DNA of 64,000 bases from Natronomonas gomsonensis (GTDB lineage Archaea; Halobacteriota; Halobacteria; Halobacteriales; Haloarculaceae). This document shows, piece by piece, positions 45,164 to 54,497 of this stretch. The stretch is from contig NZ_CP101323.1 of NCBI RefSeq assembly GCF_024300825.1, forward strand, positions 3,286,001-3,350,000, in the 5' to 3' direction. The number at the start of each line of letters is the position of its first letter. Positions within the stretch are counted from its first letter, which is position 1. A program made the position numbers and the translations under genes. The notes under the pieces are model-generated. The model saw only the letters and a list, made by a program, of their open reading frames with translations. It searched no databases and was not told the DNA's origin.

Positions 45164-45973
45164 TCAGCGGTCGCTGCCGTTTCGTTCGGGGTCTTCGGCT
45201 GCAGCGTCGGCGCCGGCACTATTGTCGTCGCGTTCCTCGCTGTCGTCGCTTTCCTCGCGGTCTTCGGGCGCGCTACTGCCGCTGGAATCGGGAGAGCCGC
45301 CGTCGCCGTCGTCGGATACCGGGTCATCGCTGACGTCCGTCTCGACGGGCGGGCCGCCACCGTTCGAGGCCCCGGGAACGTCGACGGAGGTGTTCGAATC
45401 GCCGTCGGCATTACCGGTGTCCTCCGGTGGGCCGCGCTCGCCGTCGAACATCGGTCCAGCGAGGTCACGCGCCAACTCGGCCACCTCACCACCGCTGAGA
45501 TTGTGGGCCTCGTTTCGAAGCGCGTCGAGTCGCGTCGTATCGACGCCGGCCTCCGCGGCGACCGATGCGGTCTCGTTGGCTGACTCCTCCAGTCCGTTCG
45601 CACCGGTCGTGACGTGTGCGGCTATCGCGCGGTTACGGACCTCCGAGTCCTCTTCCGAGATGGCCGCTCGGCGGTTCGCCAGCCGCTGTTGTCGTTGTTC
45701 GAGTTGCGCTTGCCGCTGTTCGATGAGTTCGCGCCGCTCCTCTTGGCTCTCAGCCCTATTCAACGACGCCTTGAACATGCCGTCGTCGACCTCGCCTTCG
45801 GCCTCGGCACTGCTGGCCTGCATGAACGACGAGACCGTCGCTCCGAAGGAGGCGTTCCCGCCGTCCGTCGTCTCGTTCGTCGGCTGGGTCTGTGCCGCGA
45901 CGCCGCCCATCCCAGCCGTGAGGAGGACGGCGAGTGCCACCAAGACGCCAATACCGACAGCGATTCGTTTCAT
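45164..45973 (-). CDS. Secreted acidic protein with coiled-coil core
   Basis: A 269-residue protein with a Sec signal peptide (residues about 1-27, MKRIAVGIGVLVALAVLL), a helical Gln/Arg-rich core (residues about 60-150; RRELIEQRQAQLEQRQQRLA) and a low-complexity Asp/Ser/Gly tail. No catalytic motif is visible, so it may be a surface or cell-wall-associated protein. The start at ATG 45973 gives the signal peptide; the longer reading does not. Confidence 0.75.
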   Translation of the reverse strand: MKRIAVGIGVLVALAVLLTAGMGGVAAQTQPTNETTDGGNASFGATVSSFMQASSAEAEGEVDDGMFKASLNRAESQEERRELIEQRQAQLEQRQQRLANRRAAISEEDSEVRNRAIAAHVTTGANGLEESANETASVAAEAGVDTTRLDALRNEAHNLSGGEVAELARDLAGPMFDGERGPPEDTGNADGDSNTSVDVPGASNGGGPPVETDVSDDPVSDDGDGGSPDSSGSSAPEDREESDDSEERDDNSAGADAAAEDPERNGSDR

Positions 45974-46208
45974 CACTGTTCTCTGGGGCACCTGACTCGG
46001 AAAAACCCCCCCCTCCGTTCTCATCGTTCAGTAGACGCCGAAACGACCCCAAACGGTCCAATAGAGTTTATACTGCTGTTAGGGGACTTCGAATCCACCT
46101 CTCGACACCGCCGTTTCGGATGACAGTCACGTCGGCTCTCGGGGTCCGATACCGCTTCCGTCCCGGACAAAGCTTATGCGTGTGACTGTCTAACACTCGC
46201 GTAGCGGC

Positions 46209-46571
46209 ATGTTCGAACCGTTCTCAAGCGGCTACTACCTCGGGCGGCTCTACGTGGAGCCGCACGACGGCGACTGCGCAGTAATGCACCACGAACACCA
46301 CGAGCGGGTTAATGACCGATTATACACCGAAAAAGCGGATTATTCCGGCCCGTTGGTGATGAAAATCGGCTCGGCACACGTTCCGGTCCACGGCGCCGAG
46401 GGCGTCCCCGGCCGGACCGTCGCGCTCCCGGAGTCGGTACTGCCGGCGACCGGCGTCGACAATCCGCCGACGCTCAGCGAGGTACTGTTGGCGAAAGCCG
46501 ACCGCGCCGCCCAACTGCTGGGTATCGACGGCGATGCCACGGACTGCACCGACGGGGCCGCGGGCTTTTAG
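46209..46571 (+). CDS. DUF5802-like protein
   Basis: A 120-residue protein opening MFEPFSSGYYLGRLYVEP, which I associate with the haloarchaeal DUF5802 family of unknown function. It has a His-rich segment (MHHEHHERVN, residues 26-35) that could bind metal, and a Pro/Gly-rich C-terminal half (PVHGAEGVPGRTVALPE). An agcttatgc box lies about 30 bases upstream. The downstream Vms1-like gene starts 24 bases after its stop, so they may be co-transcribed. Confidence 0.75.
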   Translation: MFEPFSSGYYLGRLYVEPHDGDCAVMHHEHHERVNDRLYTEKADYSGPLVMKIGSAHVPVHGAEGVPGRTVALPESVLPATGVDNPPTLSEVLLAKADRAAQLLGIDGDATDCTDGAAGF

Positions 46572-46595
46572 ACGCCCGGCCACCTCGGTCCGGCG

Positions 46596-47474
46596 ATGCT
46601 CGACGACCTCCTCGGCCGGACCGCACTGAAGGAACGCATCGCGGAACTGGAAGACGAGCGCGACCGTCTACAGGCGCAACTCGACGCCGAGAGCGAGCGC
46701 CGTGCCGACGCCGCCAGCGCCAGACAGGAGGCCGAAGAGCGGGTCAACCGCCTCGAAGACCGCATCGCCGACCTGAAGGGAAAAGTCGACGCCGAACACG
46801 AGACAGCCGACGTCGCATTTCGACACCGCGAAACCGTCCGCGGTTCCCGACTCGCCGAGATACGCGGGCGACTCACGTCCTTTGAGGGGTCCACCGAGAC
46901 TGTCCTGACGGCGTTCGTCGACGACGAGGTGCCCGACGACGTTCGCGAACTCCTCGGTGACCGCACCCCGCTCGTCTCGCGGGCCGCGCCGTGTCTCGTC
47001 TGTGCCGACGACGCCGGCCTCCTGGCGGTCGCCATCCGGCCGCCGGTCGCTCCCGACCCGTTCGTCGAGTGGAACGCGACCCCGCGAATCGACCGCGAGT
47101 GGATAGCGCCGACCGGCCGGTTCGCGCTCGCGTTGGTTCGCTCGGACGTCTTCGCCGTCGGCGTCTACGAGGGCGACGAGCGCGTCGACTACGAGGGCTT
47201 CGAGAGCGACGTAAAGAGCGACCACTCGAAAGGCGGGTTCTCGCAGTCCCGTTTCGAGCGACTCCGCGACGAGCAAATCGCCGACCACGTCGAGAAGTGC
47301 GAGGACGCCCTCGCGGCCATCGACGCCGACCGACTGTACGTCGTCGGCGACCGCCGTCTTATCGGTGAGTTCGATGCCGACGTGACCGCCGCCGTCGATG
47401 CCACCGGCAAACCGCGAGCGGCCCTCGAGGACGCCTTCGATGACTTCTGGACCGTCCCGGTGTACGGACTGTAA
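46596..47474 (+). CDS. Vms1/Ankzf1-like peptidyl-tRNA hydrolase (VLRF1 type)
   Basis: A 292-residue protein. An N-terminal coiled coil (residues 10-70) precedes an eRF1-like domain. The key loop KGGFSQSRFERLRD (212-225) has the GGxSQ of Vms1/VLRF1 proteins: Gly213, Gly214 and Gln217 are in the positions where eRF1 has GGQ. In eukaryotes Vms1 releases nascent chains from stalled ribosomes. A translation-rescue role in haloarchaea is likely but is inference. Confidence 0.85.
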   Translation: MLDDLLGRTALKERIAELEDERDRLQAQLDAESERRADAASARQEAEERVNRLEDRIADLKGKVDAEHETADVAFRHRETVRGSRLAEIRGRLTSFEGSTETVLTAFVDDEVPDDVRELLGDRTPLVSRAAPCLVCADDAGLLAVAIRPPVAPDPFVEWNATPRIDREWIAPTGRFALALVRSDVFAVGVYEGDERVDYEGFESDVKSDHSKGGFSQSRFERLRDEQIADHVEKCEDALAAIDADRLYVVGDRRLIGEFDADVTAAVDATGKPRAALEDAFDDFWTVPVYGL

Positions 47475-47496
47475 ACGCGCGGCGCGGACTGATGCG

Positions 47497-47502
47497 TTTA
47501 TA
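47497..47502 (+). promoter_or_regulatory. TATA-like box of the DgcN-like gene
   Basis: tttata lies 25-30 bases before the ATG at 47527. It marks the promoter of the two-gene DgcN-DgcA-like unit and fits a leaderless transcript. Confidence 0.5.
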
Positions 47503-47526
47503 CTCACGGGTGGTGTCTTTCGGCGT

Positions 47527-48537
47527 ATGCGCATCGCGATTCTCGCCCACGAGCAGTTCCCGGACAGCGCCAAAACCGCCGTCGGCATCCTCAGATACGG
47601 CGACGACGATGTCGTCGCGGTGCTCGACCGCGATTCGGTCGGAACGACCGTCTCCGACCACCTCCCCGATGTGGATTCCGATGCCCCGGTCGTCGAAAGC
47701 GTCGACGACGCCCCGGAGTTCGACGCCCTTATCGTCGGCATCGCGCCCATCGGCGGCGGCTTCGACGAGTCTTGGCGCCCGGACGTCCGCGGCGCCATCG
47801 AACGCGGCGCCGACGTAATCGCCGGCCTGCACTACTTCCTCGAAGACGACGAGGAGTTCGCCCGCCTCGCCGACGAACACGGCGTCGAGTTACGCGACGT
47901 ACGGAACCCGCCCGAGGACCTCACCGTCGCCGAGGGCGTCGCCCGCGACCTCGACTGCGAAATCGTCCTGACGGTCGGCACCGACTGCTCGACCGGCAAG
48001 ATGACGACGACGCTTGAGTTGGTCGAAGCCGCCCGCGAGGCCGGCCTCGACGCCGGGTTCATCCCGACGGGCCAGACGGGCATCATGATTGCCGGGTGGG
48101 GTATCCCAATCGACCGCACAATCAGCGACTTCACCAACGGCGCCGTCGAGCGCATGCTGAAGGAGGCCGCCGACGAGTACGACTACCTCTTCGTCGAGGG
48201 GCAGGGCTCGATTATCCACCCCGCCTACTCGGCGGTCACCTGCGGCATCCTCCACGGCGCGATGCCCGACCACCTCGTGTTGTGTCACGTCGCCGGTCGG
48301 GAGGCCATCCACGGCTACGAGTCGTTCCCAATTCCCGATCCCGGCGAGGTGGCGACGCTGTACGAGGACCTCGCGGAAGGCGTCGCGCCGACGGAACTGC
48401 TCGGCGGCGCGTTGAACACCTACGGCATGTCGCCCGACGAGGCCGAGGCGGCCATCGAAGCGTACGAGGACTCCATCGGCGTCCCCGCCGCCGACCCCGT
48501 CCGAGACGACGCCGCGAAAATCATCGAACAGTTATGA
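47527..48537 (+). CDS. dgcN: DUF1611 protein, DgcN-like D-glutamate N-acetyltransferase
   Basis: A 336-residue DUF1611 protein. The N-terminal Rossmann-like part (residues 1-130) precedes a P-loop-like TVGTDCSTGKMTTTLE (about 152-167), and FVEGQGSIIHPAYSAVT is characteristic. The family member DgcN N-acetylates D-glutamate, after which DgcA racemises the product. The very next gene is a DgcA-like enolase-superfamily enzyme overlapping by ATGA, exactly that pairing. The symbol is by analogy; the acetyl donor and substrate are not proven here. Confidence 0.82.
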   Translation: MRIAILAHEQFPDSAKTAVGILRYGDDDVVAVLDRDSVGTTVSDHLPDVDSDAPVVESVDDAPEFDALIVGIAPIGGGFDESWRPDVRGAIERGADVIAGLHYFLEDDEEFARLADEHGVELRDVRNPPEDLTVAEGVARDLDCEIVLTVGTDCSTGKMTTTLELVEAAREAGLDAGFIPTGQTGIMIAGWGIPIDRTISDFTNGAVERMLKEAADEYDYLFVEGQGSIIHPAYSAVTCGILHGAMPDHLVLCHVAGREAIHGYESFPIPDPGEVATLYEDLAEGVAPTELLGGALNTYGMSPDEAEAAIEAYEDSIGVPAADPVRDDAAKIIEQL

Positions 48538-49565
48538 AGACCGACTTCGAGACCGTCGAGTTGCCACTCGACGTGCCGTTTACCATCTCCCGCGGAACGA
48601 CCGAGACGACCAAAAACGTCGTCGTCACGATTGAGCACGGCGACGAAGTCGGATACGGCGCGGCCGCACCCTCGCGACACTACGGCGAGACACCCGCCAC
48701 CGTCGAGGCGCTGTTGCCGGAGTACCTCGATGCGGTCGAGGCGGTCGGCGACCCCTTCGCTCGCCGCGAGATTCACGACCGGATGCTGTCGGTCGCACGC
48801 GACAACCCGGCGGCCCGCGCCGCCGTCGACATCGCCCTGTGGGACCTCGCGGGAAAACTGCTCGACCAGCCGGTGTACCGCCTGCTCGGTGCGTCGGCCG
48901 AAACCGAGCGTCCGCCCACCTCCTTCACCGTCGGCATCGACGACACCGACGCGATGAAGCGCCGCGCCCGCGCGGCCGTCGAGTCGGGGTATCCGGTTCT
49001 GAAGGTGAAACTCGGAACCGACCGCGACCGACGCATCATCGAGGCGATTCGCGCCGTCGCCCCCGACGTGTCCCTTCGGGTCGACGCCAACGAGGCGTGG
49101 ACGCCGACCGAGGCGGTCCGCAACTGCGAGGCGCTGGCCGACCACGACGTCGAGTTCGTCGAACAGCCGGTTCCCGCGGAGAACCGCGAGGGCCTCCGAT
49201 ACGTCTCCGAGCGCTCGCCGCTCCCTATCGCGGCTGACGAGTCCTGTCTCACCGCCGTCGACGTGGCCGAGGTTGCTGACCGCTGTGACATCGTCAACCT
49301 GAAACTGATGAAGACGGGCGGCATCACGCCCGCTATCGAGGCGATTCACACCGCCCGCGCACACGGGCTGGAGGTGATGTGTGGCTGTATGCTCGAAACG
49401 AACGCCGCCATCGCGGGGGCGGTACACCTGCTACCGCTGCTCGATTACGCCGACCTCGATGGGTCGCTGTTGCTGGAGTCGGACCCCTACGAGGGCATCC
49501 CCGTCTCCGAGGGCCGGTTCGTCCTCGGTGCGGTCGAATGCGGGACGGGCGCTACGCCGCGGTGA
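48534..49565 (+). CDS. dgcA: Enolase-superfamily racemase, DgcA-like dipeptide epimerase family
   Basis: A 343-residue muconate-lactonizing-like enolase-superfamily enzyme. The catalytic lysines are in LKVKLG (KxK, near residue 160), the metal ligands are in RVDANEAW, FVEQP and IAADESC, and the second Lys is in NLKLMK. It is annotated in many genomes as L-Ala-D/L-Glu epimerase, and DgcA, N-acetyl-D-glutamate racemase, is in the same family. The coupled DUF1611 gene upstream argues for DgcA. Confidence 0.85.
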   Translation: MKTDFETVELPLDVPFTISRGTTETTKNVVVTIEHGDEVGYGAAAPSRHYGETPATVEALLPEYLDAVEAVGDPFARREIHDRMLSVARDNPAARAAVDIALWDLAGKLLDQPVYRLLGASAETERPPTSFTVGIDDTDAMKRRARAAVESGYPVLKVKLGTDRDRRIIEAIRAVAPDVSLRVDANEAWTPTEAVRNCEALADHDVEFVEQPVPAENREGLRYVSERSPLPIAADESCLTAVDVAEVADRCDIVNLKLMKTGGITPAIEAIHTARAHGLEVMCGCMLETNAAIAGAVHLLPLLDYADLDGSLLLESDPYEGIPVSEGRFVLGAVECGTGATPR

Positions 49566-49572
49566 CGGCTGC

Positions 49573-50712
49573 TCAGACCACGTCGAAGGCGACCGCGACG
49601 GCGCCGTCGCCGATGACGCCGAAGTACGCGAACCGATAGCGGCCGGCCGACAGGTCCGGACACACCTCGAAGCGGTCGCCGGCTACCGCGTCCTCGATCA
49701 ATTCGATGCGCCACTCGAACCCCTCGCTGGGTGCGTGTCCGATTGCCACGTCGGTGTAGCCGAACGAACTCTCTGACCCGCCGCGGACGTCCTGCCAGCC
49801 GTCCTCGGTGTACACCTGCAGATTGAACTTTCGTCTGTTTCCGGTCGAGACCTCCCGGTCGGTGACGTTCGTGAGCGAAATTTCGACGGTGTCGCCGCGC
49901 TCGTAGCTCGTTTCGGCGACCCGAAGCGCGAACGTCGGTTCGCCGTCCGTCTCGAAGTCGCCGTACTGTACGTCGGCTTCCTCGGCCCACTGCGGGTGGC
50001 GCTCGAAGGAGTCATCGTCACACGACAGCGGCGCGACGGGGTCGGCCTCGTCGTCGGGGCGGACGTACCCCGGCAGGTCGGCGGGGTCCGGCGACAGGGG
50101 GTCGTCGGCGCCTGCGGTGACCGTCGCCGTCTCACCCCACCCATCGGTGATGTCGAGGGATGTGTCGGTGACGGGTTCTCCGTCGAAGGTGACGCGAACG
50201 AGCGCCGACGGGAACGTCACCGCTTGCCCGCACCCTTCGTCGTCGCCGCTGGTGTCGACGGCAGAGGCCTCGCCGACCAGCGCCTCGTCCTCGACAGCGA
50301 AACCGCCGGCGTCGACCTCGGTGTAACAGGTGTTCGGACCGACGGCGGCGACGAGCAACACGACGCTCTCCTCGTAGTCGACGCCATCGAGGAACGAGCC
50401 GACGGCCTCGCGCCGGCTTTCCGGTAGTTCGTGGGGCCGAACGACGGCCTCCTGTCGCTGTTCGCTGTCGATGACGACGACGTGGCCCGTCGTCGACTCG
50501 TCGTACCACTCGGCCGAGCTATCGAGGCGATACTGCTGTATCTCGGTGTCTTTCACCGACGGTTCAGTGGGCGTTTCATCGGGAGTGCCGTTCGGTGTTC
50601 CGTCTCCGTTCCCGTTTTCATCGCCGTTACCGAGTCCGTTGAGACAGCCGGCGAGCGCGCCGACGAGACCGGCGCCGGCAACTCGGAGGGTCGTTCGTCT
50701 GTCGGGGGCCAT
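49573..50712 (-). CDS. Tat lipoprotein with immunoglobulin-like C-terminal domain
   Basis: A 379-residue secreted lipoprotein. Twin arginine ([13 protein letters not shown]) and lipobox (LAGC near residue 23) are followed by a Gly/Asp/Asn/Glu/Thr/Pro linker. Two globular parts follow. The first (about 60-195) has cysteines (NTCYTE, EGCG). The second (about 250-379; [19 protein letters not shown]) resembles BsuPI-type immunoglobulin-like domains. Cell-surface location likely, function unknown. Confidence 0.75.
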   Translation of the reverse strand: MAPDRRTTLRVAGAGLVGALAGCLNGLGNGDENGNGDGTPNGTPDETPTEPSVKDTEIQQYRLDSSAEWYDESTTGHVVVIDSEQRQEAVVRPHELPESRREAVGSFLDGVDYEESVVLLVAAVGPNTCYTEVDAGGFAVEDEALVGEASAVDTSGDDEGCGQAVTFPSALVRVTFDGEPVTDTSLDITDGWGETATVTAGADDPLSPDPADLPGYVRPDDEADPVAPLSCDDDSFERHPQWAEEADVQYGDFETDGEPTFALRVAETSYERGDTVEISLTNVTDREVSTGNRRKFNLQVYTEDGWQDVRGGSESSFGYTDVAIGHAPSEGFEWRIELIEDAVAGDRFEVCPDLSAGRYRFAYFGVIGDGAVAVAFDVV

Positions 50713-50754
50713 ATCATTGGATCGGTGACCGAGATAAGAGGCCCTTGTGGTGGC

Positions 50755-51054
50755 TCAAACGAGCGTTTGAGAGACGCCACTGCCACCGCTAACTGGCGGG
50801 AACAGCGCGAGTTCGTCGCCCTCCTCCAGTACCGTCTCGTGGCCGTCGTCTTTCACGAAGGGGTTGTGGTCGTTGCGGAGAACGCGGATGTGGTCGCGAA
50901 TCTCGCCGTCGTCGAGCACTTCGTCTCTGAGTTCGGGATGGGTCTCCAGCAGTTGCTCGAAAGCCTCACCGAACGTGTCGCCGGGACCCGCCTCGACCGT
51001 GACACGTTTCGTGCCGGCGGCTTCGGCGAGGTTGGCGAACAGTCGCCATTCCAT
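50755..51054 (-). CDS. SAMP1-like ubiquitin-fold modifier with C-terminal tail
   Basis: A 99-residue MoaD/SAMP1-type beta-grasp protein. It has the family opening [14 protein letters not shown] and ends [11 protein letters not shown] at residues 82-91. SAMP1 of Haloferax ends exactly at this diglycine, which its E1 (UbaA) adenylates. Here eight further residues (SGVSQTLV) follow before the stop, so the diglycine is internal and would need proteolysis to be usable, as for ubiquitin precursors. The stop codon in frame is clear. It is divergent from tgtA. Confidence 0.85.
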   Translation of the reverse strand: MEWRLFANLAEAAGTKRVTVEAGPGDTFGEAFEQLLETHPELRDEVLDDGEIRDHIRVLRNDHNPFVKDDGHETVLEEGDELALFPPVSGGSGVSQTLV

Positions 51055-51162
51055 GGACGTTGGTCGGCGTGGCTCTCCCTTAGCGGTGTCGCCCGCGGAC
51101 GACTCGGCGGGCGTGTCGACCGAACGCAACCCTTAGTGCTGTCGCTCGGCAACGGCGGTGTA

Positions 51163-52671
51163 ATGCGCGACTCTTTCGAACTCCGGGACGGGGACGGCGC
51201 CGGCCGAATCGGCGAGCTCTCGGTCCCGCGGGCCGGTGTCACCGTCGAGACGCCCGCTCTCCTTCCGGTTATCAACCCCCATATCCGCACCATCGAACCC
51301 GCAGTGCTCGAAGCCGAGTTCGGTGCGGACGTTCTCATCACGAACGGCTACATCTTCTTCAAATCCGAGCAGTTCCGCGAGCGCGCCCTCGATGAGGGTC
51401 TCCACGACCTGCTCGAGTTTTCGGGCGCCATCATGACCGACTCGGGGTCGTTCCAACTGTCGGAGTACGGCGAAATTTCGGTGACGAACGAGGAGATACT
51501 CCGGTTCCAACACGACATCGGCTCCGACATCGGCACGCCGATAGACATCCCGACGCCCCCCGATGTCGGTCGCGAGCAGGCCGAATCCGACCTCGAAACG
51601 ACTCAGGCGAGACTGGAGGCCGCCCAGTCGGTCGACGTCGGAGAGATGCTCGTCAACGCGCCGGTACAGGGGTCGACGTACCCCGACCTGCGGGAGACCG
51701 CCGGCGCACACGCCGCGGGCACCGACCTCGACGTGTTCCCCGTCGGTGCGGTCGTGCCGCTGATGAACAGCTATCGCTACGCCGAGATGGTCGAGGTCGT
51801 CCTCGCGGCGAAACGCGGCCTCGGTGTCGACGCCCCCGTCCACCTCTTCGGTGCCGGTCACCCGATGATGTTCGCCCTCGCCGTCGCCGCGGGGTGTGAC
51901 CTCTTCGATTCGGCCGCCTACGCGCTGTACGCCCGCGACGACCGCTATCTCACCGTCTCCGGGACCGAACACCTCGAGGACCTCGATTACCTTCCGTGTG
52001 CGTGTCCGGTGTGTGCCGAACACACCCCCGAGAGCCTTCGGGCGACCGACGCCGACCGCCGCGAGGAACTGCTCGCCCGACACAACCTCCACGTCAGTTA
52101 CCGAGAGTTGCGGACCGTCAAGCAGGCGATTCGGAAAGGGAACCTCCTTGAGTTGGTCGAACGCCGCGCCCGCGGGCATCCGGCGATGGTCGACGGCTAC
52201 CGGGCGCTCTTGGACGGTGTTGACGAATTGGAGGCCCACGACCCAGTCTCGAAGGGGACGTTCTTCCATCTCTCCGCGGAGTCCGCCCAACGGCCGGAGG
52301 TCCGGCGGCACCACGACCGGCTGTCGCGACTCACCGTCGAGGGCGACCGCGTCCTGCTGTCGGAGGGCGACGACAACAGCCGCTTCGACGTGACGTGGCG
52401 GCTGCAAGCCCCGTTCGGCCCGTACCCGCCGGCGCTGTCGGACAGCTATCCGCTGACCGCGGAGATTCCGAACCGCCTCGACCCCGCCGCCTACGAGGCC
52501 GCCGCCGAGGGAGTCCGACGACTCGCCGCGGCCAACCCCGATACGGAGTTTTGGGTCGGCCACTGGGGGTGGCCCGAGACGGCACTGGCGGCGCTGCCCG
52601 AATCGGTCGGGACCGTCCAGTTGGGCGACGACAGCACGATTCCGGCATGGATGGACGGCGAGGCGGAGTGA
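51163..52671 (+). CDS. tgtA: Archaeosine tRNA-guanine transglycosylase
   Basis: A 502-residue arcTGT that exchanges guanine-15 of tRNA for preQ0. The nucleophile loop is [15 protein letters not shown] (Asp93). The substrate-binding segment [18 protein letters not shown] and the zinc site CACPVC with a later His near residue 305 are intact. The usual C-terminal PUA domain is absent; the PUA is carried by ArcS next door. The ATG at 51163 gives the family start. arcS follows 39 bases downstream. Confidence 0.95.
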   Translation: MRDSFELRDGDGAGRIGELSVPRAGVTVETPALLPVINPHIRTIEPAVLEAEFGADVLITNGYIFFKSEQFRERALDEGLHDLLEFSGAIMTDSGSFQLSEYGEISVTNEEILRFQHDIGSDIGTPIDIPTPPDVGREQAESDLETTQARLEAAQSVDVGEMLVNAPVQGSTYPDLRETAGAHAAGTDLDVFPVGAVVPLMNSYRYAEMVEVVLAAKRGLGVDAPVHLFGAGHPMMFALAVAAGCDLFDSAAYALYARDDRYLTVSGTEHLEDLDYLPCACPVCAEHTPESLRATDADRREELLARHNLHVSYRELRTVKQAIRKGNLLELVERRARGHPAMVDGYRALLDGVDELEAHDPVSKGTFFHLSAESAQRPEVRRHHDRLSRLTVEGDRVLLSEGDDNSRFDVTWRLQAPFGPYPPALSDSYPLTAEIPNRLDPAAYEAAAEGVRRLAAANPDTEFWVGHWGWPETALAALPESVGTVQLGDDSTIPAWMDGEAE

Positions 52672-52710
52672 GACCGAAGGAGGGTTACCCACCGGCCGAC
52701 GAACCCCTCT

Positions 52711-54465
52711 ATGACCGATTACTTCGAGGTTCACGAGCGCGACGCCGCCGCCCGTCGCGGCGAGTTGCGCCTCGCGGACGCCGTCTCGACACCGGCCCTC
52801 GTCGACGAGTTCGTCGACGATTCGGGCAGTCGCTGGCACGAGGCCCGCGAGGTGCCCGACGGCGACGACGCGCGGTTGACCATCCTCCCGCATCGGGCGC
52901 TGCCACCGGGAACCGAGCAACCGGTCGCCGAAGCCTTCTCGGGGGAATATCCAGACGTGGACTACCCAAGCGCCGCCGTTGTCTCCCCGGAGACGGCCGC
53001 CGACCACGGCACCGACGCCTACGTCCTCGCCGGCGGGCCGGGGTACGCCGGCCACGCAGAGGCGTTCGTCGAGGCAGTTCTCTCGGTTCGGGGTGCAATC
53101 CCCGACGACACCGCACTGTATCTCTCCGGGGTCGCGACGCCGGCCAACGCCGCCGTGTTAGTCTATTCGGGCGTCGACCTGCTCGACGAGAAACGCGCGA
53201 GAGCGCGTGGCCTGGAGGGGTTTTACCTCTCGACGGACGGCGAGGCGTTCCTCGAGGACCTCGATGAGTTGCCGTGTCCCTGTGAGGCCTGCCGAAAGCC
53301 CGTCTCGGAGTTCACCCGGGTCGACTGCGCCGACCACAACGCCAACGCCCTGCGTGCGGAACTCGCACGCGTCCGCCACCGGATTTCGGAGGGCCGACTG
53401 CGCGATTACGTCGAGGGACAGGCCCGCCACGAGGCGTGGCTGACGGCGACGTTCCGCCGACTCGACCAGCAGTACGGCTATCTCGAAGCACGGACGCCCG
53501 TGTTCCGGCGCAACGAACTGCTCGCGGCGACCGACGACGCGCTCCGGCGGGTCGAAATTCAACGGTTCGCCGACCGCGTGACGAGTCGCTACCGTCGCCG
53601 TCTCGACGCGCCGCTTGTCCTCGTCCCCTGTTCGGCCCGGAAACCCTACAGCGACTCCCAGAGCCACCAGCAGTTCTCGGAGGCCATCAAATATCGCGGC
53701 CACGTCGTCTCGATGACCTCCCCCATCGGCGTCGTCCCGAACGAACTTGAGACGACCTACCCAGCCCAACACTACGACAGCGTGGTGACCGGCAACTGGA
53801 CGGAGACGGAAATCGAGTTCGTCGCCGCCGTTCTCGAACGCTATCTCGAACGCGCCGACTACGACCGTCACATCGCCCACGTCCCCGGTGAGGGGTATCG
53901 GGAAATCTGTGAACGCGTCGGCGACTCGCTGGACATCGACTTCGAGTACACCGTCGAAGACCACCCGACGACCGACGCCTCCCTCGACAACCTCGCCGCG
54001 GCGCTGGAGGGCGAGGATAGCTACTACAAGAGCGAACGCGAGGCGGCGACGGTGCGAGCCATCGCGGACTTCCAGTTCGGCGACGGTGCCGGCGACGAGG
54101 TGTTCGGCCCCGAGGTCGAAACCGAGAGCTACTACCCGAAACTCCGGGTCGTCGACGGCGAGGGCGAACTGCTTGCGACGCAGGTCGCCCAGTACGGCAC
54201 CCTGTCGTTGACGCTGGCCGGCGCCCGGGCGTGGCTCGACAGCGACGCACCGACCAAGCGAGTCGAAATCGACGCCTTCGTCCCCAGCGGAAGCGTCCTC
54301 GCGCCGGGTGTCGTCGACGCCGACGACTCGATTCGCCCCGGCGACGAAGTCGTCTTCGAGGGGCCGAAGGCCTTCGGCATCGGTCGGGCGGCCTGCCACG
54401 GCGCGGCGATGGTTGAGGGAAGCCGGGGCGTCGCCGTCGACGTACGCCACTGCGAAGAGTCATAG
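52711..54465 (+). CDS. arcS: Archaeosine synthase subunit ArcS
   Basis: A 584-residue TGT paralogue that attaches lysine to preQ0-tRNA; a radical-SAM partner then completes archaeosine. The N-terminal TGT-like domain has lost the arcTGT nucleophile loop. A CxCxxC zinc motif (CPCEAC, near residue 190) and the diagnostic PCSARKPYSDSQSH near residue 310 are present. The C-terminal PUA domain (about 505-584; VEIDAFVPSGSVLAPGV) binds tRNA. Directly downstream of tgtA, so the pair forms one pathway unit. Confidence 0.93.
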   Translation: MTDYFEVHERDAAARRGELRLADAVSTPALVDEFVDDSGSRWHEAREVPDGDDARLTILPHRALPPGTEQPVAEAFSGEYPDVDYPSAAVVSPETAADHGTDAYVLAGGPGYAGHAEAFVEAVLSVRGAIPDDTALYLSGVATPANAAVLVYSGVDLLDEKRARARGLEGFYLSTDGEAFLEDLDELPCPCEACRKPVSEFTRVDCADHNANALRAELARVRHRISEGRLRDYVEGQARHEAWLTATFRRLDQQYGYLEARTPVFRRNELLAATDDALRRVEIQRFADRVTSRYRRRLDAPLVLVPCSARKPYSDSQSHQQFSEAIKYRGHVVSMTSPIGVVPNELETTYPAQHYDSVVTGNWTETEIEFVAAVLERYLERADYDRHIAHVPGEGYREICERVGDSLDIDFEYTVEDHPTTDASLDNLAAALEGEDSYYKSEREAATVRAIADFQFGDGAGDEVFGPEVETESYYPKLRVVDGEGELLATQVAQYGTLSLTLAGARAWLDSDAPTKRVEIDAFVPSGSVLAPGVVDADDSIRPGDEVVFEGPKAFGIGRAACHGAAMVEGSRGVAVDVRHCEES

Positions 54466-54497
54466 GTTTCTTTTCGCCGGGTGTCGGGAATGGGGGT

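Noticed and set aside
51133-53055. Long minus-strand open frame of 640 codons opposite tgtA and arcS
   Set aside because: It is antisense to two clear genes with strong motifs. High GC with GC-rich third positions opens long antisense frames. Its translation is Arg/Gly/Val-rich with no domain.
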